From positions 72,385 to 104,249 of the forward strand of contig CALSCP010002431.1 in the NCBI GenBank assembly GCA_943704425.1: DNA of 31,865 nt, in the 5' to 3' direction. Below the pieces are notes generated by a model. That model searched no databases, had not been told where the DNA came from, and saw nothing but the letters and a program-made list of their open reading frames with translations. A program made the translations under genes and the position numbers. This document shows positions 11,772-20,526 of the stretch, in pieces. The first letter of the stretch is position 1, and each line of letters opens with the position of its first letter. This DNA comes from Ministeria vibrans ATCC 50519 (Eukaryota; Opisthokonta; Filasterea).

Positions 11772-11929
11772 GTTGAAAGATAGTCCGTCACAAACCCGAT
11801 ATGAAGTGAGAGATGCTGAAAATAAATGAATAGTATTTGAGTTTTGATGTTAGACTCACTCACAAGATTTCAGATTTCCTTCTCGCTCTTATAGTTTATA
11901 CACAAGTTTACATACCGTCTGGAATCGGG
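11772..11929. promoter_or_regulatory. Shared divergent promoter region, SMIM14/DUS4L
   Basis: Only 158 bp separate the two start codons, which point away from each other, so both 5' UTRs and promoters must lie here. The stretch is AT-richer than the flanking exons. I cannot name specific elements. Confidence 0.6.
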
Positions 11930-12865
11930 ATGGACGGCCGAGTGGACATCGCGGGGATGCTGCGCGAGCGACGCGGTGCCGAAGTGCCACTCTTCATTTG
12001 TGCGCCGATGGTGCGGTATTCCAAGTTGGCGTTTCGCCAGCTGGCGCGGCGGTACGGAGTCGACGTTGCGTACACCCCCATGATTGTGGCCTCGTCATTC
12101 AACCAGTCAGCCAAGAGCCGCGACAACGAGTTCACAACGTGCGCCAGCGACCGACCACTTGTCGTGCAGTTTGCCGCGAGCACTGCCGACGAACTGGCGA
12201 CTGCGGCCGCTCTGGTGGCGCACACGGCGGACGCCGTCGACGCCAACTGCGGCTGTCCGCAGTCGTGGGCCATGGCGGAAGGATTCGGTGCACACCTCAT
12301 CGATCATCCCGAGCTGGTCTCCGACATGATTCGCCAGGTGCACGCCCGCTCCGACAGCCTTCCCGTTGCCATCAAAATCCGCATTCACGACGACCTCCGA
12401 CGCACCGTGGACCTTGTACAGCAACTCGAGCATGCGGGGGCCGCCTGGCTGACGGTTCACGGGCGCACTGCCGACGAACGCCACTCGCCCGTCCACTACG
12501 ACGCCATCCGCACACTCCACGACGCCGTCAGCATCCCCCTCGTGGCCAATGGCGATGTGTTCACACGAGACGATGCCATCCGTGTTGCTCGCGACACCCA
12601 CACCGAAGGTGTCATGGCAGCGCGTGGCATGCTGCAGAACCCGGCCATGTTCTCCGCCGACCCACAGCATCACTCAGCCACAACGCCCGCCGTCCTCCGC
12701 GACTGGCTTCACCTCTCGGCCGCACATGCCACGCCCTTTCGAATATTCCACGCTCACACCATGTACATGCTCCAACGTGCCACCTCGACGCCCCATCGCT
12801 CCGTCTTCGCCCGTCTTACCACCTACGCTGCCACCGTCGACTATGTCAAAGAAAAATACCTGTAA
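11930..12865 (+). CDS. DUS4L: tRNA-dihydrouridine synthase, DUS4L type
   Basis: Intronless; 311 residues starting at ATG 11930. It reduces uridine to dihydrouridine in the D-loop of tRNA, using FMN and NADPH. Visible landmarks: CAPMVRYSKLAFRQLARRYG (24-43, FMN-binding barrel start), EFTT and LVVQFAA strands, DANCGCPQ with catalytic Cys109, AIKIRIHDD (147-155), TVHGRT (175-180), VANGD (205-209) and ARGMLQNPAMF (231-241). All match animal and fungal Dus4 blocks and the order of a full-length enzyme core. The frame stays open upstream (from 11837), but that part looks like UTR: the Dus4-like sequence begins at the chosen ATG. The gene shares a 158-bp divergent promoter with SMIM14. Confidence 0.95.
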   Translation: MDGRVDIAGMLRERRGAEVPLFICAPMVRYSKLAFRQLARRYGVDVAYTPMIVASSFNQSAKSRDNEFTTCASDRPLVVQFAASTADELATAAALVAHTADAVDANCGCPQSWAMAEGFGAHLIDHPELVSDMIRQVHARSDSLPVAIKIRIHDDLRRTVDLVQQLEHAGAAWLTVHGRTADERHSPVHYDAIRTLHDAVSIPLVANGDVFTRDDAIRVARDTHTEGVMAARGMLQNPAMFSADPQHHSATTPAVLRDWLHLSAAHATPFRIFHAHTMYMLQRATSTPHRSVFARLTTYAATVDYVKEKYL

Positions 12866-13023
12866 TATTGCAATACGCATGTCATTGTTCATTGATCAAT
12901 GATCAGATGACAGATTGGTTGAGAAGACGTGAAGCTTTAACGAGCAGTTTGGTGACGTTTACCACTAGTGTGTGTGTTGACGCGGTGAAAAATGAGAGAT
13001 CATTTATAATCATTTTTTTTTTC

Positions 13024-14470
13024 ATGTCCTCGGCTCGTCTGGTCACTACAACGACGTCAGTTGTATCGACGGACGATCCCACTGTGAGAGCTGCTCTCCG
13101 CGAGCTTGTAAGCGCTCACGGCGACCGGTTCTTCCCACAACACTTGCGCGCGCTCTCCTCCCCAGCAGCCCTCAACGACTCGCCCTCTGATGGCAGCATG
13201 AAAGTAAGAGCCAGGCAGGGGTGATTGCAGAGTGGGCGTATCCCGGTCGCTCATCGTCTGCTTCTCCTCAGGCAAGAGTGGCAAAGTTTGTCAGTGGCCA
13301 CATCGACCAAATTGTCCAGCTTCGAATTGCGGCTGCCAAACGTGCACTCGAGCCGCCTGCAGAACAGCCGACAGCTCGACACGCTCAACTGTTGGGTCGT
13401 CTGCAGGTTCCGCTGCTGGACAGCCGAGAAACGCGCGGCATGTCGATGGACCAGCTCCTCCTGGCCAACCGTGACTACCACAACCCCGCAGTGCGCGAAG
13501 CGCTTCTCACGCTCCATGTGATGGACGCCACTCACCACTCGTTTCTAGTGCAGAGGTAGAGGACAGGGGCAAGGCACAACGTTGGTTTCTTACCCATTCC
13601 TTTGTAGATCACTTCCCGCTGAATCCTACTACGAGGCGGTTCGCGACAAGCAGGATCGCGGATGGGCCGACGAGGTGGCTGCCGAAGGGGTACGGCTGTT
13701 CCGAGCGAGTCGCGAAAAGGATGCAATGGGAAAGTATCGTGCGGCACTCGACATCGACCCAGGCAATGCGGTCGCGTTGGTCGCTCGAGGTGCCGCGTAA
13801 GAAACAAACAACAAAACGCACACGCACAACACACGTCATTATAATAATTTATATATACGCGTGCGCGTGCTATATTCCAAACCGTGTCTCAAGACGATTG
13901 TGTTTATTATATTACTTATAGACATGCAAATCGACACGAGTTCAATGAGGCCATTCGTGACTTTCGACGGGCACTGGAGCGCGACAGAGCACACGAGGAT
14001 GCACGAGCATACCTCATTGACGTACTCATCGAGCGTGGACTGGCGTACGAGCACACATGAAGCACATGCACGCTTAAGCACTCACTTACTCCATCATACT
14101 CTATTATTAATGTAGCCACAAGCGACGAAAGGACTATGAGAAGGCGCTGGACGACTTTGAGAGTGTGGTCTCACTGGATGGGGAGCATGCCATTGGGCGT
14201 ATGCAAAGAGATGCAGTGCGGGAGACGCTGGAAGGGACGCGCCGGGAGGCGCAGCGCAACATGGAAATGCTTCAGCTTATGAGTGCCAGCTATCGCAAGA
14301 GTGGAGCGGTCGTCAATGCGCAGAAGAGCAGAGGGGAAAAGAAGAAGGAAGTGGAAGAGACGGAGGGGGACGGGAGCAGGAGGGACAAGAGAGAACGAGA
14401 GGAGGAGATGGAACGGGACGAAAGAGATCGGAAAAGACGAAAAAAGCGCAAGAAAGACAAGCATAAGTAA
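13024..14470 (+). CDS. TTC14: TTC14-like tetratricopeptide protein lacking the S1 domain
   Basis: Exons 13024-13203, 13272-13555, 13608-13796, 13922-14044, 14116-14470; 376 residues. Three TPRs lie at about 175-290. The stretch AMGKYRAALDIDPGNAVALV then ARGAAHANRHEFNEAIRDF aligns closely with the TTC14 TPRs, as does the upstream block with YHNPAV and EAVRDKQ. The end is a charged Lys/Arg/Glu tail (about 315-376, KKRKKDKHK), as in TTC14. Animal TTC14 carries an S1 RNA-binding domain between the N-terminal segment and the NP-V block; here only ~55 residues separate AKFVSGHIDQIVQLR from MDQLL, too few for an S1 fold. TTC14 is a nuclear, probably RNA-linked protein of unknown mechanism. The start ATG follows an AT-rich leader. 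It is convergent with the TMEM41B-like gene (76 bp apart). Confidence 0.85.
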
Positions 14471-14546
14471 TGATTGTACTGTACAGCGAGAGAGAGGGAG
14501 AGAGTGTGTGTGTATGTGTGAGTGTGTCTCTGTATGGATATGAGGA

Positions 14547-15939
14547 TTATTGGGCGAATTTGCTGCTGAGGCGGTTCTTGAGGAGGACTGGAAGGAGAGC
14601 GAGAGAGCCGGCCAGGGCGAGGAGGACGACATTGCGGACGGGAATGGACGGAGATGACAGCGACTGGAGGGTCTCGCCCATTGTCACTGCCATGAACACC
14701 TGCGGACCCACTCCGAAGAAGGTCGCAAAGAAGAAAGGCACAATGGGGACCTGAGCGAAAAACACTGGAGAGTGAGTGGAGCGCGAGAGGGTCTGCACAT
14801 GTGTCGCTCTCTTTCAAGCATGTATACTAATGCACATCACAGCCGACGATGCAACTTACATTGAGAACGGGTGACGCAGCGCTCACAAAGGAATTGGGGA
14901 GAAATGGAGTGACGCGGAGAAAGAGGAGGTAGAAGAACATGTCGTTGCGGTGTGTGTCGACGTGGACGCGCCATGCGTGAATGCGCTCGGGCATCAGCAT
15001 GGTGACGATGTCTTTGGTGAGCGCCTGCGACAGCAAATAGGCACAGGTTGAGCCCAGTGCTGAGTTCTACAATCATACAATGTCTTTAGAGTGCTGCTTG
15101 ACGTTGGTTGGCTGACTTTACCAGACACATGAGGGGTACAGCCAGCCAGAGTGGATAGAGCGCTCCCGTTACAATGCAGAGCGTGAGAGATCCAGGGATG
15201 GAGAATGTTTGCAGACTGAAACGAATTGTCATGGCAAAGTGAGTGGCGACGTACAATGTCAACAAAAAGATCGTCGTACAAAGTGAATGTGGCCACAATC
15301 AGAAGGAGAACTTCCGCCCAGTAGTCGTCGCGGTAGTTTGAAAGTGCGGCTGCCAGACGTTTGACGTCCTCGACATTTCGCGGCACTTTGATGTCTTGTT
15401 TTTGATCGCTGTGTCAAAAGAGGTTCAGTGTCAGGACACAGAAAGAGAGATATATATACAAAGAAAAGAGGGGCATACACAAAAAGAAAAGAGAGACAGA
15501 CACATAAAATATCGAGAGACAGGTTTAAACATAGGAGAGGCAGACACAGAAAGAGGTAGAGGTAGTAGTACACATCCACACGCACACACATACATACATA
15601 CACACACACGCACACGCACACACATACACACACAAGAACCAGCCCGCCCATCCCCCGGTGCATGGTCTCGTCCTACCCCATGTCAGGCATTCGCTGGTAC
15701 ACCAGACCAACTGCCACGGCAGATATCGCAAAAAGTGCCACCAGAACGACAATTTCCCGTCGCTTTTTGCGCCACACGCTCGTCCACGACGACGATTTAA
15801 GCGGTCCTGTCGCTACTGACGACGAGGCGTCGTGGCCATGCGCGTGCAGTGCTCGGCGGGCCGTCAAGGGCTCGACCGTACAATCTTCGTCCAGACCCCG
15901 GTCGACGATGCTGCTCTGCGTTCGTCGGATTCGCACCAT
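14547..15939 (-). CDS. TMEM41B: TMEM41B-like VTT/DedA-domain membrane protein
   Basis: Minus-strand exons 15939-15677, 15408-15280, 15215-15122, 15066-14860, 14750-14547; 298 residues (human TMEM41B has 291). A first hydrophobic helix (63-81) is followed by the PRNVEDVKRL block, LQTFSIPGS (re-entrant VTT element), LYPLWLAVPLMCL, then FLRVTPFLPNSFVSAASPVL and VPIVPFFFATFFGVGP. The last two match TMEM41B better than TMEM41A. TMEM41B is an ER phospholipid scramblase needed for autophagosome and lipoprotein formation. The human Trp in FLPNWF is Ser here. All introns are GT-AG; intron 15409-15676 (268 nt) contains CA and TATA tracts. The phases of all five exons agree. It is convergent with the TTC14-like gene. 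Confidence 0.87.
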
Positions 15940-16324
15940 GAAGAGCGTAGTCGACGAAGAGATACTGATACACTATGTGGTAATGAGGTTCGTCGACGAG
16001 ACGAGAATAAGGAAAATTTGTGTGAATTGTTTATTGTTATGACTTATGAGTTTATCGATCAGGGGATAGTCGAGTCGATTACTGTATTACGCTGCGCTAC
16101 GTTGGGCAAAGCTTATTTCACTTTGTCTCCATTCTCCACATATATACTCCAATTCTCCATTCTGGGGACTGGTGAAGCCATTCTCCAATCTCGATACGTC
16201 TTGTCGCTTGAGAGCGTAGAATGGGGTTCGAGTCAAATATGTCAAAGAAAGAGTAACAAAGAGCTACGTCGCCTCTACTTTCGACTCTTCTTCTTCGGGA
16301 CAAAAACACCAACTTTTTATTTTG
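15940..16324. other. Intergenic region, 385 bp
   Basis: This lies between the start of the TMEM41B-like gene and the stop of the PLAC8 gene, both on the minus strand. It must hold the TMEM41B-like promoter and the very short PLAC8 3' end. A plus-strand reading crosses it but has no family resemblance. I see no RNA gene or repeat. Confidence 0.6.
16316..16321 (-). terminator. AATAAA polyadenylation signal of the PLAC8 gene
   Basis: The minus strand reads AATAAA here, only 3 nt beyond the TAG stop at 16325-16327. This implies an extremely short 3' UTR if it is used. Confidence 0.55.
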
Positions 16325-17361
16325 CTACTGCTGTTGCTGGAATCCCCCCTTCTCCATGAAATGGTCCATCTCGCGATGATCCTAAAAAACGCAAAACACC
16401 CACAAATTAATCATAAAAATAATAATAATAATAATATTATTATTAATATTATGAGACTTATTATTAAAAATGTCTTCTTATGAAGGAATTTTTGATCTAT
16501 AATACCTGGTAGAGAGAGCAGCAGGGAAAGCACCAGGCAATGCAGCATTCACACTCGCCGTGAATATTTGCAACACGCTGTGTGTTTTGACGCACTTCCA
16601 AAATAGTGCAGAGCGAACTGCAAAAAAAAGAAATTTTAATTGAATCAGATTGATAAATCGGTGTCGCTGGTGCAGATCATACCAACAAACACCGCAGACG
16701 CATGCCTGAGCGCTAAATGCTCCAGCGCGTTTCTCACGGATGACTCCCAGCAGCTGCCCCGTGGTGATGCCTGCCAAAACGATGAAAGTCCATTAATATG
16801 ATTGCAGTTGAGTTGTGGTTGTTAGCATAAAGATTCATAGTGTCAACGGGGAATTGAGAGGCAAAGACACCCTCACGTGCGCAATGAGGCAGTTGAAGAT
16901 GGTTTTGGGACGAGAGGTTGGTAGAGACGAGAGCCGTCGGAGGCGTGGGGGGCGGTCGCGGAGGAAGAAGAAAAAACCGTACAAGAGCAGCAGCAGGATT
17001 GCCAGAAACGCATGTCAGACGGATCAATGGCGCACAGGTTGTGCTCGTATGGTTTGTATTGGGCGGTGGGCTGGGCGTTCACAAAGGAAGCGCTGCTCTG
17101 CGCGGGCTGGGTGGTCACAATCGAGCCGGAGTGGTGTGGGGGGTACGCCTGCTGCGCGTATCCCTGCTGCGGCGGGTACCCCTGCTGCGGGGGCGGGTAC
17201 CCCTGCTGCGGGGGCGGGTACCCCTGCTGCGGGGGCGGGTACCCCTGTTGTTGCGGGGGCGGGTACCCCTGCTGCGGAGCATACGGCTGCTGCTGCGGGT
17301 ATCCCTGAGGGGGGCCTTGTGTCGCCTGCGTGTAGGCGGGAGGAAGTTCTTTCTCGCTCAT
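16325..17361 (-). CDS. PLAC8 (Cys-rich) domain protein with GYPPPQQ repeat arm
   Basis: Minus-strand exons 17361-16983, 16770-16683, 16617-16506, 16381-16325; 211 residues. The N-terminal ~100 residues are Pro/Gln/Tyr-rich: a PPAY motif at 7-10 (a WW-domain-binding PPxY) and tandem GYPPPQQ copies (about 32-66). The PLAC8 domain (about 110-200) is assembled across three introns: [19 protein letters not shown], then ACVCGVCCSLC, then [20 protein letters not shown]. This gives the family's CPC-T-GQ centre and CC...CPCC..Q..RE end. Family members include animal PLAC8 and plant CNR/FWL/PCR proteins, linked to organ size and metal transport at membranes. The chain ends in four Gln. Joining the second half needs the 212-nt intron 16771-16982, whose 5' part also reads as an open hydrophobic stretch in another frame. 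Confidence 0.85.
17173..17275. repeat. 21-bp coding minisatellite (GYPPPQQ units)
   Basis: Near-identical units beginning CGGGTACCC start at 17173, 17194, 17215, 17236 and 17260. Spacing is 21 bp, with one 24-bp unit carrying an extra Gln codon. On the minus strand they encode GYPPPQQ in the PLAC8 gene. Confidence 0.9.
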
Positions 17362-17489
17362 GCTGCAACAACTCTGTCTTCGGAGTTTGGAATTTGTCAG
17401 TTCGGAAGGCTGCTGACTGAAAGAGACTGGAATCAAAATAATTCGCCGATCAGCAAAATAAGCAAATTGCAAAAAATATATTATTCGAC
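17362..17489. promoter_or_regulatory. Shared divergent promoter region, PLAC8/acyltransferase
   Basis: A 128-bp interval between two outward-facing start codons. It must carry both promoters and 5' UTRs. It is AT-rich towards the acyltransferase side. No specific site could be identified. Confidence 0.6.
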
Positions 17490-19160
17490 ATGCTGACGAC
17501 TCGCCCTGCAACGCTGGGCGACATCTCGTTTTCCCTAATGCCCAGCTGCAGCGGGGCAATGGTGGGCACGGCAAATTTCTGTGAGGTTGAGGAGAGTGTA
17601 ACCACACACGAACGACTCGTCTCCACCGCAACAGCCCTGCTCGCGCACCACCCGATTCTCCGCACTCATCTAGTGCACAAAGGAGGATACAAGTACGACT
17701 TGGCCGATGCGGGGCTTCCAGCGGCCGACTATGTGGAGCGCATCGACGTGGACAATGAGTTTGCTCGGGTGTCGTCGCGAGAGGACGCGCGCGCCACACT
17801 GCTCCGGCAGCGCTCCACCGACATCCCGTTTCGCCTGGTCTTGGTCGTGTGCGGCGTTGCTCGCACCGCCTCCCTCCTCGTGTACGCCCACCATTGGCTT
17901 GCTGACATGCAATCGTGTACAACGCTCCTCAAAGACGCCATCGCCGAACTTGACGAACCAAACTCGACCAAGCCACCGTCGCTCGACGCCGACGCTGTCG
18001 TTCCCCCAAGTCTTCTTGACGCTGTTCCTAAACGCTACGCCGGCTTGTGGCATGCGATGAAGACCATTCCAAAGATGGCAGGGCTGATGACAGTTGGCAA
18101 ACTTGCCGCTAAGTACGACACGAGATTTCTCACTGCACCACCCACTGGCGACCTGGACGACTGCCGCGCAGGGCGTGTGGAGCATTTGATTCAAGGCGAG
18201 GCCTTGGACGCACTTGTGGCGGCCGCACGAACACACAAGACAACAGTGCAGGGTGCTCTTCAGGCGGCGCTCGTCTACGCGATTGTCGCCCAGCGCATTG
18301 AGCAGGGTCGCATGCCCCACCCCTTACCCAGGCTGCCGCTGGCCTCCACCGGTACCATTGACTTGCGTCGCCACCTTCCCACGCCGCTTGATCCACGTAC
18401 CGTCTCCAACTACTCGAGCGTGTCGACCGTCCGCGCCACCGTCGACGCCACCGCCCTCACCGCCGCCAGCCCCCACCCACCCGTCGACGCCTTCTGGACC
18501 CTTGCCGCCCAAATTGTCCTCGATCTTCGCAAGAGCGTTGAAAACGGCGGCCTTATTGGTTTCATAAAGATTATGGAGGTACACACTTTTGCATTCACTG
18601 AGTTTCTTCCTATGTCGCTCTCAATCACTTGGTTGTTTTTGTTCCGTATTCTTCTCTCTCTCTCAATTATTTTTATTCTTCTGTCTCTGTCTCTGTCTCT
18701 GTTTATCCCTCTCTCTATCACTTTGTCTCTTTCTCCCTCCTCTCTCTCTATCGCTTTGTCCTCTCTCTCTATCGCTTTGTCCTCTCTCTCTCTCTATCGG
18801 TTTGTCTCTTTCTCCCTCCTCTCTCTCTATCTGTTCTGTCTCCCTCTTACTCTCTGTCAGATGGTCGGTCCAAAGAGGCTCACCAACATTTTTGAAGAGT
18901 TTCTCAGCAACAGCATACAAAGCGTCGCCAACGTTGGACGGGTGAACCTACACGCGCAGCCGCAACACATGCAGCTAAATGGTGGGCTGAGCATCGAGCA
19001 TTCCATGCTGGCCTCGCGCGACGGCCTGACTGTCCATGCTCTCACCTGCAACCGCACTCTCACCCTCGTCGCAAATTTCTCCATGCCCAGCATGTCTCGC
19101 GAGACCGTCGTCCGTCTTATGGACCTCTTTTTGGCCAATCTGGACCGCGCAAGCAAGTGA
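17490..19160 (+). CDS. Condensation/alcohol-acyltransferase-like protein (HHxxxD superfamily)
   Basis: Exons 17490-18578 and 18861-19160; 462 residues. The sequence has the layout of CoA-dependent acyltransferases of the condensation/AATase/PapA type: an N-terminal half ([27 protein letters not shown]) leading to YAHHWLADM with the catalytic HHxxxD (H134, H135, D139), and a C-terminal half with [14 protein letters not shown] and [13 protein letters not shown], the position of the family's SN-G motif. It probably transfers an acyl group from CoA or a carrier to an alcohol or amine; the substrate is unknown. HHxxxD lacks the following Gly common in family members. The 282-nt intron is CT-rich, a multiple of three and has no in-frame stop, so retained transcripts would add 94 mostly hydrophobic residues. 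No PKS/NRPS neighbours are present. Confidence 0.72.
   Translation: MLTTRPATLGDISFSLMPSCSGAMVGTANFCEVEESVTTHERLVSTATALLAHHPILRTHLVHKGGYKYDLADAGLPAADYVERIDVDNEFARVSSREDARATLLRQRSTDIPFRLVLVVCGVARTASLLVYAHHWLADMQSCTTLLKDAIAELDEPNSTKPPSLDADAVVPPSLLDAVPKRYAGLWHAMKTIPKMAGLMTVGKLAAKYDTRFLTAPPTGDLDDCRAGRVEHLIQGEALDALVAAARTHKTTVQGALQAALVYAIVAQRIEQGRMPHPLPRLPLASTGTIDLRRHLPTPLDPRTVSNYSSVSTVRATVDATALTAASPHPPVDAFWTLAAQIVLDLRKSVENGGLIGFIKIMEVHTFAFTEFLPMSLSITWLFLFRILLSLSIIFILLSLSLSLFIPLSITLSLSPSSLSIALSSLSIALSSLSLYRFVSFSLLSLYLFCLPLTLCQMVGPKRLTNIFEEFLSNSIQSVANVGRVNLHAQPQHMQLNGGLSIEHSMLASRDGLTVHALTCNRTLTLVANFSMPSMSRETVVRLMDLFLANLDRASK
18640..18860. repeat. Polypyrimidine repeat inside the acyltransferase intron
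   Basis: Repeated CTCTCTCTATCGCTTTGTC and TCTTTCTCCCTCCTCTCTCT modules (the latter at 18728-18747 and 18807-18826). The unit 18716-18747 matches 108-139 at 31 of 32 positions. Related sequence lies in the NAA15 intron at 29227-29470. Confidence 0.9.
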
Positions 19161-19214
19161 GAAGACACTGACAGTGAATTATTATTATTTTATCAACAAA
19201 CAAACCCAAACATA

Positions 19215-19220
19215 TTTATT
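19215..19220 (-). terminator. AATAAA polyadenylation signal of the 295-residue protein gene
   Basis: The minus strand reads AATAAA 23 nt after the stop at 19244-19246, inside the 83-bp gap between convergent genes. Confidence 0.6.
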
Positions 19221-19243
19221 AGTGTATCATAATATTTTTTTGT

Positions 19244-20104
19244 CTACTGCCACACAATGCGTCTGTTCTTGTCGTGGCGCGTGCGGTGGTCGCCCGTACG
19301 GGGTCGTGGGTACGCTGTTACGACCACGGGCGGTGCACGCTCCTCAGCCTCTGGTTCGGACGCACTCCCTCTCAGCTGATCTATTTCTTGCTGCATGAGC
19401 TGCGCAATCTCATTGCGCGTCTTCTCACGCAAAACCTGTCTCTCGCTTTTCGGCGTAATGCCGCTGAATACCTCCCCCGTGGGTGTCTCGATGGCAAGGT
19501 TGCGCGGGAGGGCATGCAGATCGACGCTGGGCATGAAAAGCGGGCCGCGCGGGAGCTCAGGAGCAAGCACCCGCAGACACACATCTCCTACGGTCGTCAG
19601 GCGGTGTAGTTCGCTGCTGCCAATCCGGTACTGTGGCGGCACATAGGCCTCCTCGCACGTCACAATAAACTAAGTAGACCATAATAATAACAGTTTTAAT
19701 ACGTTGTTTCGTTTCGTGTTTTTTTTTCTTTTTTCACTTGAGATGTACGTACCTCTGACTTCTGCTGCGTGTCTTTGAAGGGCGTCAACACACTCACCTG
19801 GGCATCGGGCTGCTGTGTTGCCGCGCGGTAGATGTCGACAAAGTGCTCGAAGGAGGGCACGGGCAGCGTGTCGTCGTTGCGCGGCACGTACACGGGCGGT
19901 GTGCGTCGCTCCATCGCCGCCCCTTCGCCGTCGTCGTCGCCCGCCCACTGCGTCCGACTGCCGTCCACGACCCGCACGAACGCGTTGCCCGCCGGCTCCT
20001 TCCCCGCCTCATCCTTGCTTGCCTCCGTCTTCTCCTGCTTCTCCGCCTCCTCCTTCTTCTCCCCTTCGCTTCTGCTCAACAGCACAAAAAAATTTCAAAG
20101 CGTC

Positions 20105-20137
<33 letters not shown>

Positions 20138-20373
20138 ACGTGTGAGACGCGTCTCGCAATCGCACCTACCTGGAAGGCACATTCAAGGTCTCGTAGCGGG
20201 CCCGCGGGTACGGCGCGCTTCCCTGCCGACGGACGGGCGCACACGCGAGTCAAACAACAGTGGCGCTCAATCCCTCAGCTTACATACGAAATTTGGTACA
20301 TGTGGTAGCCCACGTACGTCGCCCCAACGCCAATCGAGGCGGCCGTCGCTAGAGCGATTCGGCGAGCGGCCAT
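19244..20373 (-). CDS. Unrecognised protein with N-terminal membrane anchor
   Basis: Minus-strand exons 20373-20284, 20222-20170, 20071-19753, 19669-19244; 295 residues; all intron phases agree. I do not recognise the family. The first 30 residues are positively charged then Ala/Gly/Val-rich (MAARRIALATAASIGVGATY), fitting a mitochondrial presequence or signal anchor. A Lys/Glu-rich linker follows (about 48-70). The middle region, with PPVYVPRNDDTLPVPSFEHF and VDIYRAATQQPDAQVSVLTP, crosses into FIVTCEEAYVPPQYRIG and a folded-looking stretch (VCLRVLAPELP, LHALPRNLAIETPTGEVF). A charged helix then follows (SERQVLREKTRNEIAQLMQQ) and a basic tail ending RRIVWQ. The acceptor of exon 3 could be 3 nt upstream. 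A T29 tract lies in intron 20072-20169. Divergent from the ZWILCH-like gene. Confidence 0.72.
20105..20133. repeat. A29/T29 homopolymer in an intron
   Basis: Twenty-nine consecutive A on the plus strand. On the transcribed minus strand it is a T run about 34 nt upstream of the acceptor at 20072, so it may act as a polypyrimidine tract. Confidence 0.95.
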
Positions 20374-20526
20374 TTGAATAAATTTTCTGATCAGGAACGA
20401 AAACGAAAAATCAAGAAACGAATTCGATTTATCGTATTCATCTCACAACAATAACGAGTAATCTTATTATACTGTCAACACTCAACTGAGCAATCCCCCA
20501 ACGATTTTGTTGAGCAAGACGTCTAA
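20374..20526. promoter_or_regulatory. Shared divergent promoter region, unknown gene/ZWILCH-like
   Basis: A 153-bp AT-rich interval between outward-facing start codons. It must contain both promoters. No individual element can be named with confidence. Confidence 0.6.

Noticed and set aside
11998-13224. 408-codon plus-strand frame across DUS4L
   Set aside because: Its DUS4L part is a shifted reading of a clearly conserved enzyme. Only its last part is real: it coincides with exon 1 of the TTC14-like gene (13024-13203).
14471-14546. Possible small RNA gene in the spacer between convergent genes
   Set aside because: The 76 bp are GA/GT simple repeats with no cloverleaf or promoter boxes.
15832-16359. 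175-codon plus-strand frame between the TMEM41B-like and PLAC8 genes
   Set aside because: It overlaps TMEM41B exon 1 antisense and the spacer, with no domain or splice support.
17173-17275. Regular 21-bp repeats considered as a CRISPR-like array
   Set aside because: The units are contiguous without spacers and encode GYPPPQQ in a conserved gene of a eukaryote.
16873-17922. 349-codon minus-strand frame spanning the PLAC8 N-terminus
   Set aside because: The part above 17361 overlaps the acyltransferase exon and promoter antisense. The real start is the ATG at 17361.
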